From: W0P28-013 sp963638355
GTDB lineage: Bacteria > Bacteroidota > Bacteroidia > Bacteroidales > Paludibacteraceae
Assembly (NCBI GenBank): GCA_963638355.1
Contig: CAVHRT010000028.1
Span: 1 to 16,902 of the forward strand
Reading direction: 5' to 3'
Length of the DNA: 16,902 nucleotides
Numbering within the stretch: position 1 is the stretch's first letter; every line of letters starts with the position of its first letter. Below, piece by piece: positions 12,687 through 16,902 of this stretch. The notes beneath the pieces were generated by a model. That model made no database searches and was not told where the DNA came from. It saw only the letters and a program-made list of their open reading frames with translations. A program made the translations under genes and the position numbers.

Positions 12687-15172
12687 ACCTGAACGATCTG
12701 ATAAAATCGAGCGCATACACCACAAGCAACGAAGTGTGCAGCGGCTGCGAAAATCACTGCCACGTGCGACTCTTCAGTTTTGCCAACGGACACACCTACG
12801 CTTCGGGAAACAATTGCGAAAAAGTCTATTCCAACGCCAAAGAATCGACCCGAAAAGGCGCAAATATGTTCGCAGAAAAATACCGACTTCTGTTTGGCCG
12901 AAAAATGACACCAACAGACGATGCACCCAAACGAGACATCAAAATCGGCATTCCGCGCGGACTGGGAATTTACGAGAATTTCCCGTTTTGGAACACACTT
13001 TTCACCGCCTGCGGATTCGAAGTTGTGCTGTCGCATCCATCGACTACGAAGATCTACGCAAACGGATTGCGTAGTGTGATGGCCGACAACATCTGCTTTC
13101 CGGCGAAATTGATGCACGGTCATGTGGAGGATTTGGCGAAACAGAAAGTCGACCGCATTTTCTACCCGTGGGTGGTTTACGAGCGCGACGAGAACAAGCA
13201 AGCAAAAAATTGCTTCAACTGCCCGATAGTGAGCGGTTACAGCGATGTGCTGAAAAGTGCCATCGATCCGCAAACGCGCTACGGCATTCCGCTGGATGCG
13301 CCCGTGGTATCGTTCAACGACGAAGAATTGCTCGAAAAATCGTGCGTGGAATATCTGCAAACGCTCGATGTGCCGAAGAAATTGGCCAAAAAAGCCGTAA
13401 AATTGGCACAAAAGGCGCAAGACGACTATTTGGAGCAGCTAACCAAACGAAATCAGGAGATTTTGCAACGCGCCACCGACGAAAATCGCATGGTGATAAT
13501 GTTGGCTGGAAGGCCCTATCACACCGATCCGCTGGTGGAGCACAAAATTTCGCAAGCCATCGCCAGCATGGGCATCGATGTGATAACTGAGCATGTGGCG
13601 CTGAACGATGACGACACGATTTTCAGTCATCTGAATGCGCTCAGTCAGTGGGCGTACCCGAACAGACTGTTCAAGGCAGCGAATTTTGCTGCGCAATGGG
13701 GAAAGCCGAATTTGCAATTTGTGGAACTGACGAGTTTTGGCTGCGGTCCCGACGCCTTCATTTTGGACGAGGTTAGCACCATTCTGCGCCGCCACGGCAA
13801 AAATCTCACCATTCTGAAAATTGACGACGTGAACAGCATCGGCTCGCTGCGGCTACGCATTCGGTCGCTGGTGGAATCGGCAAAAGAGATTCCGCAAGAC
13901 GAAGAAAAAATCGAGCGACCATTCGTTACCACAAAGATTTTCGACATTGACGACCGCCGCCGCACGCTCATTGCGCCCTATTTTGCCGAAGGATATTCCG
14001 AATTTTTGCCGCCCATTTTCAAACTTGCAGGCTATCGTCTGGAAAATCTTCCGTTGGCAAATCAGGCCGATGCCGAAACGGGCTTGCGCTACGCCAACAA
14101 CGACATTTGCTACCCTGCCACGCTGGTGGTCGGCAGCATTGTGAACGCCCTTCAGAGCGGAAAATACAATCGCGACGAGACGGCGGTGATCATCACCCAA
14201 ACGGGCGGACAATGTCGCGCCAGCAACTACTACGCACTCATCAAAAACGCTTTGGTGACGGCAGGTTTCAGCGATGTGCCAGTGGTTTCGTTGGCCACGG
14301 GCGCGGGACTGAACAACACGCAGCCCGGTTTCGATATTCAGTGGAAAAAAATTGCTAAAATGCTGATTGCCACGCTATTCTACGCCGATAGCATCGAAAA
14401 GCTCTACTACGCCACTGCCGTGCGCGAAAATCGTGAAGGTCATGCAAAATTTCTGCGCGACAAATTCATTGCGGTAGGGCAAATGTTCATCGAAAGGGGC
14501 GACATAAAGGCACTTTACGATGCGCTTGGCTTGGTGGCAGAAGAGTTCGCCGAGATCACCGACGCAACAAAGCAGACACCAGTGATTGGTTTGGTTGGCG
14601 AGATTTTTGTGAAATACAACAGTTTCAGCCACAAAGGTGTGGTCGATTGGCTCGTGCAGCAAGGCATAGAGGTGATTCCGCCAGCCATTTCGGGATTTTT
14701 CTCGACCTCGTTCGCCAGCCGCCACATCAACCGCCAGCTGAACATTAAGCGCGAGACACAGCCGCTGTGGCTCACCGATTTAGTCTACAAATACGTGGAT
14801 CATTTCGCCAAGAAATGCGACAAGCTTTGCGCCGTTCACCCATTCTACCGCCCGTTCGTCAGCATTTTTGAATACGAAAAACTATCGCGGCAGGTGATTT
14901 GTGGTGCTGCCGATTTTGGCGAAGGCTGGTTTTTGCCCGGCGAAATTTGCCATTTGGCCGAACACGGCGTGCAAAATGTGGTCAGTCTGCAACCCTTTGG
15001 CTGCATTGCCAACCACATCATTTCGAAAGGCATCGAAAAGCGCATAAAACAGGTCTATCCGCAGTTGAGCCTGCTCTTTCTCGACTTCGACAGCAGCACT
15101 TCGGAAGCAAACATCTACAACCGATTGCACTTTATGGTCGAAAATTGCAAAAATCAGCAGAAAAATGCCTAA
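12683..15172 (+). CDS. Large cysteine-rich partner of the activator (DUF2229/HgdB-like, acyl-CoA dehydratase activase-related)
   Basis: An 829-residue protein corresponding to the C-terminal two thirds of fused activase-related proteins. An N-terminal Cys cluster CSGCENHC plus C45 (C19, C22, C26, C45) could bind an Fe-S cluster or zinc. The DUF2229-like part shows KIGIPRGLGIYENFPFWNTL (87-106) and ADNICFPAKLMHGHVEDL (134-151, C138), then NCFNC (176-180). Later come SFGCGPDAFILDE (351-363), NNDICYPATLVVG (472-484, C476), TQTGGQCRASNYYAL (505-519) and LQPFGCIANHIISKG near the end. The DxICxPAxL motif occurs twice, suggesting two HgdB-like halves. HgdB-type proteins carry [4Fe-4S] clusters in 2-hydroxyacyl-CoA dehydratases and benzoyl-CoA reductases, so this may be the electron-accepting partner or an enzyme itself. 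ATGA overlap with the upstream gene implies coupled translation and a 1:1 complex. Substrate unknown. Confidence 0.88.
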   Translation: MNLNDLIKSSAYTTSNEVCSGCENHCHVRLFSFANGHTYASGNNCEKVYSNAKESTRKGANMFAEKYRLLFGRKMTPTDDAPKRDIKIGIPRGLGIYENFPFWNTLFTACGFEVVLSHPSTTKIYANGLRSVMADNICFPAKLMHGHVEDLAKQKVDRIFYPWVVYERDENKQAKNCFNCPIVSGYSDVLKSAIDPQTRYGIPLDAPVVSFNDEELLEKSCVEYLQTLDVPKKLAKKAVKLAQKAQDDYLEQLTKRNQEILQRATDENRMVIMLAGRPYHTDPLVEHKISQAIASMGIDVITEHVALNDDDTIFSHLNALSQWAYPNRLFKAANFAAQWGKPNLQFVELTSFGCGPDAFILDEVSTILRRHGKNLTILKIDDVNSIGSLRLRIRSLVESAKEIPQDEEKIERPFVTTKIFDIDDRRRTLIAPYFAEGYSEFLPPIFKLAGYRLENLPLANQADAETGLRYANNDICYPATLVVGSIVNALQSGKYNRDETAVIITQTGGQCRASNYYALIKNALVTAGFSDVPVVSLATGAGLNNTQPGFDIQWKKIAKMLIATLFYADSIEKLYYATAVRENREGHAKFLRDKFIAVGQMFIERGDIKALYDALGLVAEEFAEITDATKQTPVIGLVGEIFVKYNSFSHKGVVDWLVQQGIEVIPPAISGFFSTSFASRHINRQLNIKRETQPLWLTDLVYKYVDHFAKKCDKLCAVHPFYRPFVSIFEYEKLSRQVICGAADFGEGWFLPGEICHLAEHGVQNVVSLQPFGCIANHIISKGIEKRIKQVYPQLSLLFLDFDSSTSEANIYNRLHFMVENCKNQQKNA
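13054..13074. repeat. Second copy of the 21-bp palindrome, inside the partner gene
   Basis: CTACGCAA - ACGGA - TTGCGTAG. It differs from the inner 21 bp of the 11613-11641 palindrome at one position (ninth base, A instead of T). It is read in a different codon phase (encoding IYANGLRS). A similar 12-bp half-site lies at 13853-13864 but is not palindromic. Confidence 0.85.
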
Positions 15173-15196
15173 TTTTACACGAAAAATTTAAACAAC

Positions 15197-15823
15197 ATGA
15201 ACAAAGAAATTTCGCTCGAAGATCAGATATTGAAGGCAGCCGAAGAACTTTTCATCGAAAAAGGTTCGGCAGGCACATCAACCACCGACATTGCGCGCAA
15301 AGTGGGCTGCAATCAGGCGTTGGTGCATTACTATTTCAGAACGAAAGAGAACCTGTTTGAGCAAGTTTTTCTGAAGAAAATGGAGTTTGCCCTGTCGAGT
15401 GCCGACATGTATAGCGACACCTACAATGGCGATTTCAAGGAGTTAATCAGCACGCTTATCTCGCAGTATTTCAGCATGTTATGCGAAAATCGCAGACTGC
15501 CGTTTTTCATTTTGAGCGAACTCATCATCAACGACAAGAGACGCGAATTTATCCGTCGCCACATCATCGAAAATGCGCATCGGCAGACGGTTTACTACAC
15601 ATTCGACCGACTGGTGCAGAGCGAGGTGAACAAAGGCAACATTCGTCCAATCGAAACGCTCGATTTGCTGCTGAACATCGTTTCGCTAACGGTTTCTACT
15701 TTCATTGTGCTGCCTATTTATGCCGATTGGCTGCAGAAAAGCGAAGAGGAGCAGCGCGCCTTCATCGATCACCGCAAAGAGATTATTTTGCAGATGGTGC
15801 TGAAAGACCTTGAGAGAAATTAA
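15197..15823 (+). CDS. TetR/AcrR-family transcriptional regulator
   Basis: A 208-residue regulator. The N-terminal HTH is clear: DQILKAAEELFIEKGSAGTSTTDIARKVGCNQALVHYYFRTKENLFEQVF (about residues 9-58), with the diagnostic helix-turn-helix followed by YYFRTKENL. The C-terminal part (about 60-205) is all-helical and would hold the ligand pocket and dimer interface; it has no motif pointing to a ligand. It begins 24 nt after the large activator-partner gene, without its own promoter, so it is likely the third gene of that operon and probably its repressor. The palindrome at 10845-10862 is the obvious candidate target, and an acyl-CoA or related metabolite a plausible inducer, both inferred from position. 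It converges on the TraB-like gene with a 16-nt gap and no convincing terminator. Confidence 0.93.
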   Translation: MNKEISLEDQILKAAEELFIEKGSAGTSTTDIARKVGCNQALVHYYFRTKENLFEQVFLKKMEFALSSADMYSDTYNGDFKELISTLISQYFSMLCENRRLPFFILSELIINDKRREFIRRHIIENAHRQTVYYTFDRLVQSEVNKGNIRPIETLDLLLNIVSLTVSTFIVLPIYADWLQKSEEEQRAFIDHRKEIILQMVLKDLERN

Positions 15824-15839
15824 AAAATTGGGGAAATCT

Positions 15840-16718
15840 CTACCGCTTCACTGCACGCACTTTGTAGCCTGCTTTTTTCAATAGAGCGATAAGACCATTT
15901 TCGCCAGCCAAGTGCATGGCACCAACGGCAATGAAACAGGGTTGCGCCTCCATCAATTTTGGCAAGCGGCGCGCCCATGCGTCGTTGCGCTCGTCGAGCA
16001 AGGCAAAACGCTCCTGCTGCGTGGGTGCGTACTGCGTGGTGTCGGCTTCGTAGAGTTGCAACAGTCCATCGAGGTCGCCACGGCGGTAGAGCGCATTGAG
16101 TTGCGCCACCTCGTCGACCACCGAATTCGCCTCGCGCACTGCGCCAACCAACAAAAATGCCTGACGATGAAGCGTTTGCGCATTGTAGAGCAACGCTATC
16201 TGATCGTCGACCGACTCCAAGCCAACAACTGGGATATTTTTCTGCGTCGCCACCTGCTGAAAAAACGAATCGAGCGACCAATCGCCATCTTGCTGCGGCA
16301 TAGCCTGCCGATAGAGTTCCAAAAGGAAGAGATTTTGAATCATGGCGGGCTTCAGCAGCGCCAACTCAGTCAAGCCCATGCCAAGCACGCGCTGCAGCGT
16401 GGCATCGACCAACACATAATCGCTGTCAGAAAAAAGTTCGTGCATGGTGATGTAGTTCGGCATACGGGCAGCATCGGTCATTTTGCGCACTAGTGCGGGA
16501 TCGTCAACCGCCACCTCGCCCACCACGGCACGACTTGCGTTGAACGCCCGATAGACGCCAGGCACAGAATCGAGAATATCGACCGAGACCAAATGGTGCG
16601 TGCCGAAAAGATACGATTTATAGGGCAGATCGTTTCCCGAAATCTCCCAAAGCAACTGCGCCTGCGCACCAACGCACGACAGCAGCAAAACAACTATTGC
16701 AAAACGAAAACGGAACAT
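15840..16718 (-). CDS. TraB/GumN family protein, exported
   Basis: A 292-residue protein of the TraB/GumN (TIKI-like) family. TIKI members are metalloproteases; the bacterial relatives are mostly uncharacterised. From ATG at 16718 the N-terminus MFRFRFAIVVLLLSCVGAQAQ is a signal peptide, cut probably after AQA, though LLLSC is a weak lipobox. A TTG at 16733 would add five residues and is not preferred. Family marks: YLFGTHHLVS (36-45, the GxxH motif, H41/H42), VVGEVA with E68, VVGLESVDDQIALL mid-protein, RNDAWARRLPKLM and the C-terminal FIAVGAMHLAGENGLIALLKKAGYKVRAV. It would act in the periplasm or at the cell surface. It stands alone, convergent to the TetR gene, with an AT-rich repeat touching its 5' end. 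No functional tie to the acyl-CoA operon is evident. Confidence 0.9.
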   Translation of the reverse strand: MFRFRFAIVVLLLSCVGAQAQLLWEISGNDLPYKSYLFGTHHLVSVDILDSVPGVYRAFNASRAVVGEVAVDDPALVRKMTDAARMPNYITMHELFSDSDYVLVDATLQRVLGMGLTELALLKPAMIQNLFLLELYRQAMPQQDGDWSLDSFFQQVATQKNIPVVGLESVDDQIALLYNAQTLHRQAFLLVGAVREANSVVDEVAQLNALYRRGDLDGLLQLYEADTTQYAPTQQERFALLDERNDAWARRLPKLMEAQPCFIAVGAMHLAGENGLIALLKKAGYKVRAVKR

Positions 16719-16723
16719 TTTTT

Positions 16724-16799
16724 CAATTGACAATTGATAATTAGAGGGTTAGCGTTGAATGTCGTGTAATTTTCAAATCTTCAAATTTTCAAATAGAGA
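16724..16799. repeat. Second copy of the two-module AT-rich repeat, upstream of the TraB-like gene
   Basis: Module 1 is CAATTGA followed by CAATTGATAATTA (16724-16743); module 2 is TAATTTTCAAATC plus TTCAAAT (16767-16786), extended by another TTTTCAAAT. The 12-nt core of module 1 and all 20 nt of module 2 match the copy at 8079-8147 exactly, in the same order, with a 23-nt instead of 30-nt spacer. Module 1 begins 5 nt before the ATG at 16718. Confidence 0.8.
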
Positions 16800-16860
16800 A
16801 TAGCGTATTACCTCATAGACCAATACTAATGAGCCCAATCTGAAATTTGAATTTTTGCGA

Positions 16861-16902
16861 TAAGCGAGAGCAGAGCCAAACTCGTTTGAGCTATGCCGAG
16901 CG
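16861..16902. repeat. Imperfect inverted repeat at the right edge
   Basis: CAAAC (16877-16881) and GTTTG (16884-16888) flank TC, and the outer flanks (GCGAGAGCAGAGC and GCTATGCCGAGCG) are partly complementary, so the element can form a long imperfect hairpin. It resembles a GC-rich dispersed element I recall from Bacteroidales intergenic DNA. It is cut by the window end. The stretch 16800-16860 shows nothing recognisable. Confidence 0.4.

Noticed and set aside
15800..15842. Possible hairpin terminator between the TetR and TraB-like genes (AGAGA ... TCTCT)
   Set aside because: Only about 5 bp of stem with a long A/G-rich loop and no clean U-tract.
16486..16497. Perfect 12-bp palindrome CGCACTAGTGCG inside the TraB-like gene
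   Set aside because: Short, single copy in the window and in coding sequence; this length is expected by chance in some windows of this size.

Overview
The window looks like a chromosomal stretch from a member of the Bacteroidetes, probably Bacteroidales. Direct evidence is the promoter style: TAnnTTTG -7 boxes, one with a TTTG -33 box 19 nt upstream. Start codons are preceded by A-rich leaders rather than Shine-Dalgarno runs. Intergenic gaps are AT-rich and carry short tandem-like repeats of the kind seen in this phylum. The protein families (long RecQ, short class-I ManA, about 590-aa phosphohexomutase) fit. No rRNA, tRNA, transposase or CRISPR array was seen.

Left third, all on the minus strand (reading right to left): recQ (4505-6691), a hipB-hipA toxin-antitoxin pair (2848-4390), then a surface-glycan cluster. 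The cluster is a Wzt-like ABC-transporter ATPase (1445-2737), a GT8 glycosyltransferase (502-1455) and the N-terminal membrane part of an apparent LTA-synthase/sulfatase-like protein running off the left edge (1-512). Three of these junctions are 11-nt ATGN5TAA overlaps. No Wzm-type permease is visible beside the ATPase; hipBA occupies the upstream position.

Middle, plus strand: manA (mannose-6-phosphate isomerase, 7092-8075) and a phosphohexomutase (8200-9972). Both interconvert sugar phosphates that feed activated sugars and glycans. A strong hairpin terminator (9994-10025) separates them from a convergent TauE/SafE permease gene (10053-10763).

Right third: divergently from the permease, a well-formed promoter (10808-10838) drives a probable three-gene operon. 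It encodes a two-ASKHA-domain activator of the 2-hydroxyacyl-CoA dehydratase/benzoyl-CoA reductase type (10914-12686), its large cysteine-rich partner (12683-15172, ATGA overlap) and a TetR-family regulator (15197-15823). An 18-bp palindrome at the expected transcription start (10845-10862) is a natural candidate operator for that TetR protein. A convergent TraB/GumN-like exported protein (15840-16718) and a repeat-rich end close the window.

The most unusual DNA-level signals are: (a) nearly identical 21-bp palindromes inside both halves of the activator system, in different reading frames; (b) the candidate TetR operator; (c) an in-phase array of five octamers abutting the ATPase start codon; and (d) a two-module AT-rich repeat shared by the gaps before the phosphohexomutase and before the TraB-like gene. 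The substrate of the activator system cannot be told from sequence.
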